64,000 bases of DNA from Pseudomonadota bacterium (GTDB lineage: Bacteria > Pseudomonadota > Gammaproteobacteria > Burkholderiales > Rhodocyclaceae): contig JAFEDJ010000067.1 of the NCBI GenBank assembly GCA_018241685.1, forward strand, positions 124,001 to 188,000. Direction: 5' to 3'. Position 1 is the first letter of the stretch. Every line of letters begins with the position of its first letter. A model generated the notes under the pieces. The model saw nothing but the letters and a program-made list of their open reading frames with translations, ran no database searches and was not told where the DNA came from. Below are positions 25,378 to 35,250 of this stretch, piece by piece. A program made the translations under genes and the position numbers.

Positions 25378-28068
25378 TCAGGCCAGCGTGTCGCCGAAGA
25401 CCCGGTTCCACAGGGCGCGCACGCCGGCGGCCTGCTCGGCTACCTGAGCCCGGTCCACCCGCGAGACCTGATTGTTGAGGCGCTGGCCGTGCTGCAGGCG
25501 GCGGTATTCCCGGTAGCTGTCGGCCACCGTGGCAGCCTGGTCAGCCGGGATCAGGCCCAGTTCGCCGGCCATCTTCAGCAGCGCGATGTTGCCCAGATTG
25601 CCGGTCAGGCTGGGGTGCTCACGGGCGTAACCGAGGACCAGGTACTGCACGATGAATTCCACGTCGATCAGGCCACCGCGGTCGTGCTTGAGATCGAACA
25701 GGTCCGATTTGTGGGTGTGAGCGTCCGCCATGCGCTGGCGCATCGCCAGCACTTCCTCGCGCAGCTTGGCCAGATCGCGGGGCTGGCGCAGCACCTCGAT
25801 GCGGATCTCCTCGAACTTGCGGCCGATCTCCCGGTCGCCGGCGCAGAAGCGGGCCCGCGTCAGGGCCTGGTGCTCCCACACCCAGGCGTTCTCCAGCTGG
25901 TACTGGCGGAAGGCTTCGAGGGACACCACCATCAGGCCCGAGTCGCCGTTGGGGCGCAGGCGCAGGTCGGTTTCGAAGAGCTGGCCGGCCGGGGTCTGGG
26001 CGGACAGCCAGGTGTTGGTGCGCTGGCCGAGGCGGGTGTAGACCTCGGCCGCTTCGGGGGCGTCGTCGTCATGGACGAAGACCATGTCCAGGTCGGAGGC
26101 GTAGCCCAGTTCCTTGCCGCCCAGCTTGCCATAGGCCAGCACCGCGAACTTCGGGTCGTCCCGGTGGCGGGTCTTGATCTTGCGCCAGCACATGGTGATC
26201 GTCAGGTCCACGATGATGTCGGCGAGTGCCGACAGGAAGTCGGCATGGCGTTCGACGGTCAGCTTGCCGGCGATGTCCTTGGTGAGCAGGCGGAACACCT
26301 GGGCGTGATGCTGTTCGCGCATCAGGTCCATCTGGCGTTCCATGTCCGGCTCAATCTCGTCGAGCTGGCGGGCCAGGTCGGCGCGGAAGGCGGGCAGGTC
26401 GAGCTCTTCCTCCAGGATGCGCGGGTCGAGCGCTTCGTCGAGGAGCAGCGGGTGGCGGTTGAGGAACTGGGCCGCCCACAACGAGGCGCTGACCAGCTCG
26501 GCGACCTTGTGCAGGGTCTGCGGGTATTGCTGCAGCAGGGCCAGGTAGGAGCCGCGCCGGCTGATCGCGTCGAGCATGTCGAGCAGGCGCTCGAAGGTGG
26601 CGTTCGGGTCGGCGGTTTCGGCGGCGGCCTCGATGACCCGCGGGATCAGCGGGTCGAAGCGCATCTTGATCGACGGCGGCATCTGCTGGTAGCGGTTACC
26701 GCTGCGCACGGCAGACAGGCGGCGCGCGGCAGCGGCCGGGTCGGGGTAGCCAAGGCGCTGGAACTCCTCGCTGCTGCGTGCTTCGTCGCAGGCTGTGGAC
26801 CACAGGGTGTCGAGGTCGTGGCCGGCCTCGGTGGGGTCGCCAAAGACGCCGTTGAAGTGGCGGCCGACCACTTCGCGGTGATCGTCCAGTTCCACCAGCA
26901 GGGCTTGGTAGGAGGCGAAGCCCATCGCCCTGGCGATGATCGCCTGATCCTCCGGGCTGGCCGGCAGGTTGTGGGTCTGGGCGTCGTCCAGGTATTGCAG
27001 GCGGTGCTCCAGGCGGCGCAGGAAATCGTAGGCGGCGGCCAGCTCGCGCTCCGCCTGGCGGGCGATGATGCCGCGCTCGGCGAGGCGATCGAGCACCTTG
27101 AGGGTCGGCTTGATCTGCAGCGCGCTGTCGCGCCCGCCGCGGATCAGCTGGAAGACCTGGGCCAGGAACTCGATCTCGCGGATGCCGCCGGGGCCCAGCT
27201 TGACGTTGTTGGCCATGTCCTTGCGGGCGACCTCGCGGCGGATCTGTGCGTGCAGGTCGCGCATCGCATTGATGGCGCCGAAGTCCAGGTACTTGCGGAA
27301 GATGAAGGGGCGGGCGATGGCCGACAGCTCGGCGCCGCGGATGCCGGTCATCACGCGCGCCTTGATCCACGCGTAGCGTTCCCACTCGCGGCCCTGGGTG
27401 ATGAAGTAGTTTTCCAGCATGTCGAAGCTGGCCACCAGCGGGCCGGAGTCGCCGTTGGGGCGCAGGCGCATGTCCACGCGGAAGACCTGACCGTCGCCGG
27501 TGAGGTCGTTGAGGGCCTGGATCACGCCGCGGCCGAGCTTGGTGAAGAACTCGAAGTTGTCGATGATCTTCGGCCCGGCGGTGGCGCCATCTTCGGGGTA
27601 GACGAAGATCAGGTCGATGTCGGACGACACGTTGAGCTCGCGGCCGCCCAGCTTGCCCATGCCGATGATGATGAACTCCTGCTCGCGGCCGTCGGAGGAC
27701 ACCGGCATGCCGTGGCGGGCCACCAGCTGTTCGCGCAGCACGTCGTGGGCGGTCTCGACGGCGATGTCGGCGAGCAGCGTCATCGTTTCGGTGACTTCCG
27801 TCAGGTCAGCCAGGCGAGCGATGTCGCGCACCAGCACGTGGCAGATCACCCACGCCCGCAGCTTGCGCAGCACGGTTTTCAGGTTGTTGTCGTCCACCTT
27901 CTCGGCGCGCAGGTAATCCCGCAGCGCGGTGGCGTCGAGGGGGGCGTCGATACTGGCTGCCAGTTGCCCGGCCAGCCACGGGCGGCTGTCCAGCTGGCGG
28001 CGCAGGAAGCGCGAGCTGGCGAGGGCGGTCTCGACGGGGGCGGGAAGAATGATGTTTGCTTCGGACAT
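25378..28068 (-). CDS. glnE: Bifunctional glutamine synthetase adenylyltransferase/deadenylylase
   Basis: An 896-residue protein that attaches and removes AMP on glutamine synthetase according to PII and glutamine, tuning nitrogen assimilation. It has two nucleotidyltransferase domains, each with GlnE-type signatures: GRELNVSSDIDLIFVYPE in the N-terminal (deadenylylase) half and GGKELGYASDLDMVFVHDDD in the C-terminal (adenylylase) half. Each is followed by a helical domain (KLGPGGIREIEFLAQ; KHDRGGLIDVEFIVQYL). Length is a little short of the Escherichia coli protein but complete. It is divergent from yhdP. Confidence 0.96.
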   Translation of the reverse strand: MSEANIILPAPVETALASSRFLRRQLDSRPWLAGQLAASIDAPLDATALRDYLRAEKVDDNNLKTVLRKLRAWVICHVLVRDIARLADLTEVTETMTLLADIAVETAHDVLREQLVARHGMPVSSDGREQEFIIIGMGKLGGRELNVSSDIDLIFVYPEDGATAGPKIIDNFEFFTKLGRGVIQALNDLTGDGQVFRVDMRLRPNGDSGPLVASFDMLENYFITQGREWERYAWIKARVMTGIRGAELSAIARPFIFRKYLDFGAINAMRDLHAQIRREVARKDMANNVKLGPGGIREIEFLAQVFQLIRGGRDSALQIKPTLKVLDRLAERGIIARQAERELAAAYDFLRRLEHRLQYLDDAQTHNLPASPEDQAIIARAMGFASYQALLVELDDHREVVGRHFNGVFGDPTEAGHDLDTLWSTACDEARSSEEFQRLGYPDPAAAARRLSAVRSGNRYQQMPPSIKMRFDPLIPRVIEAAAETADPNATFERLLDMLDAISRRGSYLALLQQYPQTLHKVAELVSASLWAAQFLNRHPLLLDEALDPRILEEELDLPAFRADLARQLDEIEPDMERQMDLMREQHHAQVFRLLTKDIAGKLTVERHADFLSALADIIVDLTITMCWRKIKTRHRDDPKFAVLAYGKLGGKELGYASDLDMVFVHDDDAPEAAEVYTRLGQRTNTWLSAQTPAGQLFETDLRLRPNGDSGLMVVSLEAFRQYQLENAWVWEHQALTRARFCAGDREIGRKFEEIRIEVLRQPRDLAKLREEVLAMRQRMADAHTHKSDLFDLKHDRGGLIDVEFIVQYLVLGYAREHPSLTGNLGNIALLKMAGELGLIPADQAATVADSYREYRRLQHGQRLNNQVSRVDRAQVAEQAAGVRALWNRVFGDTLA

Positions 28069-28227
28069 GGGCGGGGCCGATTGATAGAATGCGGGACTGT
28101 TTATGTTCGCCCCGAGTTATGTCTGCCGGACTGATTTTCGTCAAGCCTGAAGCCGGATGCGTCGCCCTCCGGCAACGTGTCCGGCCCGCCCCTGTCGAGG
28201 CTGAATCCGCCCATAAGGGTGGTCTCC

Positions 28228-31200
28228 GTGCTGCGCGTGCCTAAGTTCTTGCGCTGGTTGCTACTCCATCTGCCCCGCGTGTGCGTGCGCCGGCTGGTGA
28301 GTGTCGGGCTGCTCGTCTATTTCGTCGGTGGGCTGGGTTTTCTCGGTATGCGCCACGTGGTACTGCCGATGGTGCCGGCCTACCGCGGGGAGATTGCCCA
28401 GCTGCTGTCCCGCTCCCTCGGCCTGCCGGTGGACATTGGCAGCCTGTCGGCCGACTGGCGCGGCCTGCATCCCCGCCTACAGCTGGGCGGTCTGGTCATC
28501 AAGGACAAGGCCGGCCAGCCGGCCCTGAGCCTCGACCGTGTGGACACCGAGGTGGGCTGGTCGTCGCTGCTGTTCATGCGCCTGCGCCTGCATCGTCTGG
28601 AGATCGAAGCGCCCAACCTGGCCATCCGGCGCCTCGCCGATGGGCGCATCTTCGTGGCCGGGCTGCAGGTCAATGCGGCCGGCGAGCCCAGCGATTTCCC
28701 GGCCTGGCTGCTCGACCAGCGCGAGATCGTGATCCGCAACGCACGCCTGGAGTGGTCCGATGGGCTGCGCGGGGCCAAGCCGTTGAGTCTCGACAAGCTG
28801 TCCTTCCGCCTGGAAAACCACGGTGCCAGCCACCGTTTCGGCCTTGTCGCCCAGCCGCCGGCACAGCTTGCGGCGGCCCTCGACGTGCGTGGCGAACTGC
28901 GCGGCCGCGACCCGGCCCGCCTCGACACCTGGAGCGGCGAGCTCTATGCCGGCCTCGACTACGCCGATCTCGGCGCCTGGCGGCAATGGGTCGATTACCC
29001 CCTCGATGCCGACGGTGCCGGCGGCCTGCGCGTCTGGCTGGATTTCGCGAAGGGCCGTTTCACGGCGCTGACTGCAGATTTCGCGCTGCGCGACGCCCAT
29101 GCCCGCCTCGGCAAGGATCTCGAGGACATCCCGCTGGTGCGTGCCGAGGGCCGGCTGCGCTTCCGCGACGACAAGGGGGTCGTCGAGGCCAGCGCCCGGG
29201 GGCTGGCCCTGCAGACCCGCGACGGCCTGACGGTGGCGCCGACCGATTTCTTCCTGCGCCTGCAGGAGCGCCGTGGCGGCACGCCGAGCAAGGGCGAGTT
29301 CGTCGCCAACCAGCTGGACCTGGCCGCGCTGTCGGGCCTGGCCGGGCGGCTGCCCCTCGACGAGGACTTCCGCAAGCGCCTTGCCGAATTGGCGCCGAGC
29401 GGCACGGTGGCGCCGCTCAACGTCAAGTGGAGCGGTGGTGCCGTCGGCGAGCCCGTCGCCACCTACGCGATGGACGCTACGTTCAAACATCTGGGAATCG
29501 AGCCGGTGGGCACGTGGCCGGGCTTTGCCGGGTTGTCCGGGCGCGTGGAGGGCAACGACCGCGGCGGCCGCTTCACCCTGAGCGGCAAGGACGCCAGCGT
29601 CGATCTGCCACGGGTTTTTCCTGAGCCGCGGCTGGCGTTTTCCGAGCTGGCGGCGGAGGGTGCCTGGAGCCACCCCGGCGGCGTGCTGGAGGTGAGCCTG
29701 GACAAGGTCGGTTTTGCCAACAAGGACGCCCGCGGTACCGCCTCCGGCCGCTACCGGGCCATGCCTGACACGCTGGGGGAAATCGACCTGCAGGCGCGCC
29801 TGTCGGAAGCCGAGAGCACCGCGGTATGGCGCTATATGCCCAGCGTCGTGAACAAGGACGCCCGCGACTGGCTGCAGCACAGCCTGACCGGTGGCAAGGC
29901 GCTGGACACGCGGCTGGTCCTGAAGGGCGATCTGGCCAAGTTCCCGTTCCGCAACCCGAAGGACGGTACCTTCCGAGTCGCCGCGCGGATCGCCGACGGC
30001 CGCCTGGACTATGCGCCGGGCTGGCCGAAGATCGACGGTATCACCGGCGAGCTGATCTTCGAAGGCCCCGGCATGACCGTGAAGGCCCAGCGGGCCCATA
30101 TCTTCGGTGTCGAACTGAAGGATGTGGCGGTTGTGCTGCCGGATTTCGAGAACAACGACGTGCTGAGCATCCGCGGCAGCGCCGGCGGGCCGACCCAGGA
30201 TTTCCTGCGCTTCCTTTCGGAGAGCCCGATTGCCGGCAAGATCAACCATTTCACCGACCCCTTCCGCGCCGACGGCAGCGGCAGCCTGGATCTGCACCTG
30301 AGCCTGCCGTTGCAGAAGATGGAAAATTCGCGGGTCAAGGGCGAGTACCAGTTCTCCCACAACCAGTTGCAGGTCGACCCGGCCATGCCGGTATTCACCG
30401 AGGCCAGCGGGCGGCTGGCCTTCACCGAGAGCCAGCTGCAGATCAAGAGCGGCACCGCCCGCGTCCTCGGCGACCCGGTCAGCGTCGCCGGCGGCACCCG
30501 TGCCGACGGCAGCGTGCTGATCAATGCCCAGGGCTCCCTCAGCGCCCAGGCCCTGCGGCGCGAGCTGGACCTGCCGCTGCTCGACCACCTGTCGGGCACT
30601 GCAGCTTGGAAAGGGGCGATCAGCGTGCCGAAGCAGGGCGGCGTGGCTTTCGTGCTCGACACGGGCCTGCAGGGCGTCAGCTCCAGTCTGCCCGAACCGC
30701 TCAACAAGTCGGCTGCCGCGGTGCTGCCCTTCCACTTCGAAATGCTCGCCAACCCCTCGGTCAATGGCGTGCCGGGTGGCGACACCCTCAAGCTTGCCGC
30801 CGGCCAAGGCTTCCAGGCCCAGTTCCTGCGGCGCCGTGAAGGCAACCGTACGGTGGTCGTGCGCGGTGGCATGGCCCTCAACGAACCGGTGCGGCTGGGC
30901 GACAAGGGCGTGCTGGTCAGCGCCACCGCCGACCGCCTGGATGCCGACGCGTGGCGCAAGGCGCTGGCCGGCAAGACGGCACCTGCGCCGGCCAACGGCA
31001 ACCAGGACAGCAGCGGCTTCCCGCTGTCCGGCCTGGCCCTGCGGGCCGGCGAGCTGCGCCTGCTCGGCCAGCGTCTCAACGATGTGACCCTGCGCGCAGT
31101 GATGGAGGAGGGCGGCTGGCAGGCCCGGCTGGTCAGCCGCGAGGCCAGCGGCGACGTGGTGTGGCGCGACCAGGGCCGCGGCCGCCTGCAGGGGCGCTTC

Positions 31201-32109
31201 AAGCAGTTGTCAGTGGGTTCGGCCAGCGGCAAGGACGCGACCGATGCGTCGCGGGCCGAGGAGGATCGCCTGTCCGAACTGCCCGGCCTGGACATCAGTG
31301 CCGACAATTTCGTGCTGCGCGGCCATGCCCTCGGCAAACTCGAGCTGAAGGCCGCCAATCGCGGCGACATCTGGCGCCTGGAGCAGCTCAATATCGTCAA
31401 CCAGGACGGCACCCTGACGGGCGACGGCAGCTGGCGGCCCGGCAGTCGGGAGGAAACCCGCCTCAACTTCAAGCTCGATGTCGCCAGCGTGGAAAAGATG
31501 CTGGGCCGCCTTGGCTACCCGGAAGCGGTCAAGCGCGGCAAGGCCCAGCTGGAAGGTGACGTGTCCTGGCGCGGGGCGCCCACCTCCATCCATTTTCCGA
31601 CCCTGGGCGGCAAGCTGCAGGTCAATGTGGAGAGCGGGCAGTTCACGCAGCTCGAACCGGGCGTCGGGCGCCTGCTCGGGGTGCTCAGCCTGCAGTCGCT
31701 GCCGCGCCGCATCACGCTGGATTTCCGCGATGTGTTTTCCGAAGGATTCGCCTTCGACCGCATTTCCGGTAGCATCCAGATGAACAACGGCGTGCTGCGT
31801 ACCGATGACCTCGACCTGTTCGGCCCCGCGGCCCGTGTCTATATGAGCGGTGAAGCCGACTCGGTGCGGGAAACGCAGAACCTGCGGGTCAAGGTGCAGC
31901 CCACCCTGTCCGAGTCGATCGCGGTCGGCTCCGCCATCGCCACCACCGGGGCCATCCACCCGGCGATCGGGTTGGCCGCCTATCTGGTGCAGAAGGTTCT
32001 GCGCGATCCGGTCGAGAAGCTGTTCAGCTTCGAGTACGGGGTGACCGGCAGCTGGTCCGATCCCAAGGTCGACAAGCTGGCGGTCCGGCCGCTCGCGACA
32101 CCCCCCTAG
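28228..32109 (+). CDS. yhdP: YhdP-family AsmA-like envelope protein
   Basis: About 1293 residues with one N-terminal membrane anchor (LVSVGLLVYFVGGLGFLG), the early AsmA-type phrase SLGLPVDIGSLSADWRGLHPRLQL, a long beta-rich periplasmic part with the DUF3971 region, and a C-terminal AsmA-like end (GVLSLQSLPRRITLDFRDVFSEGFAFDRISG). YhdP forms a hydrophobic groove carrying phospholipid between the membranes. GTG at 28228 with AGGGTGG just upstream is preferred; GTG at 28177 or 28219 is possible. The order yhdP-nit-tldD is conserved in proteobacteria. TamB, a related bridge protein, is in the same window. Confidence 0.9.
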   Translation: MLRVPKFLRWLLLHLPRVCVRRLVSVGLLVYFVGGLGFLGMRHVVLPMVPAYRGEIAQLLSRSLGLPVDIGSLSADWRGLHPRLQLGGLVIKDKAGQPALSLDRVDTEVGWSSLLFMRLRLHRLEIEAPNLAIRRLADGRIFVAGLQVNAAGEPSDFPAWLLDQREIVIRNARLEWSDGLRGAKPLSLDKLSFRLENHGASHRFGLVAQPPAQLAAALDVRGELRGRDPARLDTWSGELYAGLDYADLGAWRQWVDYPLDADGAGGLRVWLDFAKGRFTALTADFALRDAHARLGKDLEDIPLVRAEGRLRFRDDKGVVEASARGLALQTRDGLTVAPTDFFLRLQERRGGTPSKGEFVANQLDLAALSGLAGRLPLDEDFRKRLAELAPSGTVAPLNVKWSGGAVGEPVATYAMDATFKHLGIEPVGTWPGFAGLSGRVEGNDRGGRFTLSGKDASVDLPRVFPEPRLAFSELAAEGAWSHPGGVLEVSLDKVGFANKDARGTASGRYRAMPDTLGEIDLQARLSEAESTAVWRYMPSVVNKDARDWLQHSLTGGKALDTRLVLKGDLAKFPFRNPKDGTFRVAARIADGRLDYAPGWPKIDGITGELIFEGPGMTVKAQRAHIFGVELKDVAVVLPDFENNDVLSIRGSAGGPTQDFLRFLSESPIAGKINHFTDPFRADGSGSLDLHLSLPLQKMENSRVKGEYQFSHNQLQVDPAMPVFTEASGRLAFTESQLQIKSGTARVLGDPVSVAGGTRADGSVLINAQGSLSAQALRRELDLPLLDHLSGTAAWKGAISVPKQGGVAFVLDTGLQGVSSSLPEPLNKSAAAVLPFHFEMLANPSVNGVPGGDTLKLAAGQGFQAQFLRRREGNRTVVVRGGMALNEPVRLGDKGVLVSATADRLDADAWRKALAGKTAPAPANGNQDSSGFPLSGLALRAGELRLLGQRLNDVTLRAVMEEGGWQARLVSREASGDVVWRDQGRGRLQGRFKQLSVGSASGKDATDASRAEEDRLSELPGLDISADNFVLRGHALGKLELKAANRGDIWRLEQLNIVNQDGTLTGDGSWRPGSREETRLNFKLDVASVEKMLGRLGYPEAVKRGKAQLEGDVSWRGAPTSIHFPTLGGKLQVNVESGQFTQLEPGVGRLLGVLSLQSLPRRITLDFRDVFSEGFAFDRISGSIQMNNGVLRTDDLDLFGPAARVYMSGEADSVRETQNLRVKVQPTLSESIAVGSAIATTGAIHPAIGLAAYLVQKVLRDPVEKLFSFEYGVTGSWSDPKVDKLAVRPLATPP

Positions 32110-32130
32110 TCCGTCAGCGAGGAGACGCCC

Positions 32131-32946
32131 ATGACACAACCGCTTTGCCGTATTGCCAGCGTCCAGATGGTCTCGGGCCCCGACGTGGACGCCAACCTGG
32201 CCGACGCCGGGCGCCTGATTGCCGAGGCTGCCGAGGCCGGCGCGAAGCTCGTCGCGCTGCCCGAGTATTTTCCGCTGATCACCGCCGACGAGACCGCCAA
32301 GGTGCGCATCCGCGAGCAGGACGACGGCAGTGGACCGATCCAGGCCTTCCTGCGCGAGACCGCCCGCCGCCACAAGGTGTGGCTGATCGGCGGTTCCTGC
32401 CCGATGGAGGCGTCGGTGCCCGACAAGGTCAAGAACTCCACCCTCGTCTATGACGATGAGGGTCGGCGCGTGGCCCGCTACGACAAGATCCACCTGTTCG
32501 GTTTCCGCAAGGGCGACGAGTACTACGACGAGTCCGCCACCATCGAGGCCGGCAACGAGGTGGTCAGCTTCGAAGGCCCCTGCGGCCGCGTCGGCCTGTC
32601 GATCTGCTACGACCTGCGCTTTCCCGAGTTTTTCCGCGCGATGGGCACCGTCGACCTGATCGTCCTGCCGGCGGCCTTCACCTACACTACAGGCAAGGCC
32701 CACTGGGAAATGCTGCTGCGCGCCCGCGCGGTGGAAAACCAGTGCTACGTGCTGGCCAGCGCCCAGGGCGGCAAGCACCCCAGCGGGCGGCGCACCTGGG
32801 GCGACAGCATGATCATCGACCCGTGGGGCGAGGTGCTCGCCCGCCTGCCGGAAGGCCCCGGCGTGGTCGTTGCCGACCTCGATCCGGCGCGCATCGCCGA
32901 TGTCCGCGCCAGCCTGCCGGCCCTGCAGCACCGCAAGATCGGCTGA
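32131..32946 (+). CDS. Carbon-nitrogen hydrolase (nitrilase superfamily, Nit-like)
   Basis: A 271-residue nitrilase-superfamily enzyme with its Glu-Lys-Cys triad visible: E45 in LVALPEYFP, Lys in RYDKIHLFGF and Cys in VGLSICYDLRFPE. The closest branch by pattern is Nit1/YbeM, deaminated glutathione amidase, which repairs a transaminase side product; that assignment is inferred. GAGGAG precedes the ATG. It sits between yhdP and tldD, 21 bp after the first, a conserved arrangement. Confidence 0.9.
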   Translation: MTQPLCRIASVQMVSGPDVDANLADAGRLIAEAAEAGAKLVALPEYFPLITADETAKVRIREQDDGSGPIQAFLRETARRHKVWLIGGSCPMEASVPDKVKNSTLVYDDEGRRVARYDKIHLFGFRKGDEYYDESATIEAGNEVVSFEGPCGRVGLSICYDLRFPEFFRAMGTVDLIVLPAAFTYTTGKAHWEMLLRARAVENQCYVLASAQGGKHPSGRRTWGDSMIIDPWGEVLARLPEGPGVVVADLDPARIADVRASLPALQHRKIG

Positions 32947-32977
32947 CCCGAAGAACACCCATTTTCCCCGAGAGACC

Positions 32978-34435
32978 ATGAGCCAGAATCCCCCGCCCAA
33001 TCCCCTCAAGCTGGCCAGCAAGCTGCTGCTCAAGCCCTACGACCTGGACTTCGAGGATCTCGACAAGGTCTTCGGCAAGCTGTTCCGCCACAAGCTCGAC
33101 TACGCCGACCTGTACTTCCAGTACCACCGCTCCGAGGCGTGGAGCCTGGAGGAGGGCATCGTCAAGTCGGGTAGCTTCAACATCGAGCAGGGCGTCGGTG
33201 TGCGTGCCATCACCGGCGAGAAGACCGCCTTCGCCTACTCCGACGACATCAGCCTGAAGGCCCTCAAGGATGCCGCCGATGCGACCCGCGCGATCGCCGA
33301 CAGCGGCCGCCGCAAGACCCACAAGATCGAGGCCGTGAAGAAGGCGCCGCTGGCCCTGTACCGCGCCGACAACCCGCACGATTCCCTCGACGACGTGGCC
33401 AAGGTCAAGCTGCTGGAGCGCCTCGAGGCGATGGCCCGTGCCGAGGACCCGCGCGTCAAGGAAGTCATGGCCAGCCTGGTCGGCTCCTGGGAAGTGGTGC
33501 TGGTGGCGCGCAGCGACGGCCATCTGGCCGCCGACATGCGCCCGCTGGTGCGGGTGTCGGTGTCGGTGATCATGGAAGAGAACGGCCACCGTGAGCAGGG
33601 CTCCGGCGGTGGCGGCGGACGCTACGACTACGGCTACTTCAGCGACGAGGTGCTGTCCGGCTTCGCCAAGGCGGCGGTGCATCAGGCGCGCGTCAATCTC
33701 GGCGCCAGCCCGGCCCCGGCCGGCACGATGACCGTCGTGCTCGGCAACGGCTGGCCCGGCATCCTGCTGCACGAAGCTATCGGCCACGGCCTGGAGGGTG
33801 ACTTCAACCGCAAGGAAAGCTCGGCCTTCAGCGGCCGCATCGGCCAGCAGGTGGCCGCCAAGGGCGTCACCGTGGTGGATGACGGCACCTTGCCGGACCG
33901 CCGCGGCTCCCTGACCATCGACGACGAGGGCAACCCGACCCAGCGTACCGTGCTGATCGAGGACGGCATCCTGGTCGGCTACATGCAGGACATGCTCAAT
34001 GCCCGCCTGATGGGCGTCGCCCCCACCGGCAACGGCCGCCGCGAATCCTTCGCCCACCTGCCGCTGCCGCGCATGACCAACACCATCATGCTGGCCGGCC
34101 AGCACGAGCCGGCCGAGATCATCGCCTCGGTGAAGAACGGCCTCTATGCCGCCAACTTCGGTGGCGGGCAGGTGGACATCACCTCCGGCAAGTTCGTCTT
34201 CTCCACCTCCGAGTGCTACCTGATCGAGGACGGCAAGGTCACCCGTCCGGTGAAGGGTGCCACGCTGATCGGCAACGGCCCCGATTGCCTGACCCGCGTG
34301 TCGATGATCGGTAACGATCTGGCCCTCGACCCGGGCGTCGGCACCTGCGGCAAGGATGGCCAGAGCGTACCGGTCGGCGTCGGCCAGCCGACCTTGCGCA
34401 TCGATGGCCTGACCGTCGGCGGTACCGGCGCTTGA
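32978..34435 (+). CDS. tldD: Metalloprotease TldD
   Basis: A 485-residue subunit of the TldD/TldE (PmbA) protease, which degrades modified peptides such as microcin B17 precursor and the CcdA antitoxin. The zinc site is the HEAIGHGLEGD segment, followed by KESSAFSGRIGQQVAAKGVTVVDDGT and the C-terminal GGGQVDITSGKFVFSTSE. The ATG at 32978 follows GAGAG and matches the family N-terminus; upstream in-frame codons overlap the nit gene and are rejected. No tldE/pmbA is present in the window. The next gene starts 5 bp after its stop. Confidence 0.95.
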   Translation: MSQNPPPNPLKLASKLLLKPYDLDFEDLDKVFGKLFRHKLDYADLYFQYHRSEAWSLEEGIVKSGSFNIEQGVGVRAITGEKTAFAYSDDISLKALKDAADATRAIADSGRRKTHKIEAVKKAPLALYRADNPHDSLDDVAKVKLLERLEAMARAEDPRVKEVMASLVGSWEVVLVARSDGHLAADMRPLVRVSVSVIMEENGHREQGSGGGGGRYDYGYFSDEVLSGFAKAAVHQARVNLGASPAPAGTMTVVLGNGWPGILLHEAIGHGLEGDFNRKESSAFSGRIGQQVAAKGVTVVDDGTLPDRRGSLTIDDEGNPTQRTVLIEDGILVGYMQDMLNARLMGVAPTGNGRRESFAHLPLPRMTNTIMLAGQHEPAEIIASVKNGLYAANFGGGQVDITSGKFVFSTSECYLIEDGKVTRPVKGATLIGNGPDCLTRVSMIGNDLALDPGVGTCGKDGQSVPVGVGQPTLRIDGLTVGGTGA

Positions 34436-34440
34436 GCACG

Positions 34441-35250
34441 ATGGAGCGGCGGCGCTTCCTGGCCCTGGCCGGGGTCTGCAGCAGTCTGGCGGTGAAGGGC
34501 GTGCTGGCAGCGCCCGCTCCGGCGGAGGCCGTCGGCGGTTCCAGCCTGGCCATTGCCATCAACAAGGCGGGGCGTCAGCGCATGCTGTCCCAGCGCACGG
34601 CCAAGGCCTGGTTGATGCGGGTGCTGGGCGTGCAATCCGACCGGGCCGGCATCCTGTTGAGCCGTTCGGTGCAGCTCTTCGACCTGCAGATGACCGAGTT
34701 GAAGGCCATCCAGCCCGGCGACGAGGTGCGCGCCGCATTGCCGCAACTGGAACAGGAGTGGGGCCGCTATCGTCCGCTGCTCAACGACCCCCGTAGCGAT
34801 CCCAAGGCGGTGTGGAGCGGCAGCGAGGCGGTGCTGACGGCTGCCCACAAGCTGACGCTGGCCTATGAAAAGAGCGCCGGTTCGCCGGTCGGCCAGCTGG
34901 TGAACCTTGCCGGTCGTCAGCGCATGCTGTCCCAGCGCATGGCCAAGGCGTATTTCTTCCGCCAGCTCGGCGTCAATGCCGGCCCCGCCGGTGAGATGCT
35001 CGACGCGGCGGTCAAGGAATTCGCCAAGGCCCACGAGACGCTCAAGGCCAGCCCGCAGAACACGCCGCAGCTCAAGACCGAACTGGCGCTGGTGGAACAG
35101 CAGTGGTTCTTCTTCCGCAACGCGTTGAGCCTCAACACCGCAGCCGACCAGAAGAAGGCCGCGGAGGCCGTTGGTTCCACCAGCGAACGTATCCTCGAGC
35201 AGATGGACCTGGTCGTCAGCCTTTATGAAAAGCTGGCCCGTGATGCGTGA
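34441..35250 (+). CDS. Exported protein with two PilJ-type (type IV pili MCP N-terminal) domains
   Basis: About 269 residues. The N-terminus MERRRFLALAGV...VLAAP looks like a Tat-type signal (RRRFLA), predicting export of a folded protein. The mature part carries two copies of the PilJ/NarX-like sensor module, each beginning with an AGRQRMLSQRxAKA signature (about residues 45-60 and 155-170). These modules normally sit in the periplasmic part of chemoreceptors or nitrate sensors, but here there is no transmembrane or signalling domain, so it may be a soluble ligand-binding protein. ATG at 34441 is used. It overlaps the following lipoprotein gene by 8 bp. Confidence 0.72.
   Translation: MERRRFLALAGVCSSLAVKGVLAAPAPAEAVGGSSLAIAINKAGRQRMLSQRTAKAWLMRVLGVQSDRAGILLSRSVQLFDLQMTELKAIQPGDEVRAALPQLEQEWGRYRPLLNDPRSDPKAVWSGSEAVLTAAHKLTLAYEKSAGSPVGQLVNLAGRQRMLSQRMAKAYFFRQLGVNAGPAGEMLDAAVKEFAKAHETLKASPQNTPQLKTELALVEQQWFFFRNALSLNTAADQKKAAEAVGSTSERILEQMDLVVSLYEKLARDA

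Noticed and set aside
25018..28134. Open frame of more than 1000 codons on the plus strand opposite glnE
   Set aside because: Same reason: it mirrors glnE, which has two intact nucleotidyltransferase signatures, and its own product shows no recognisable family.
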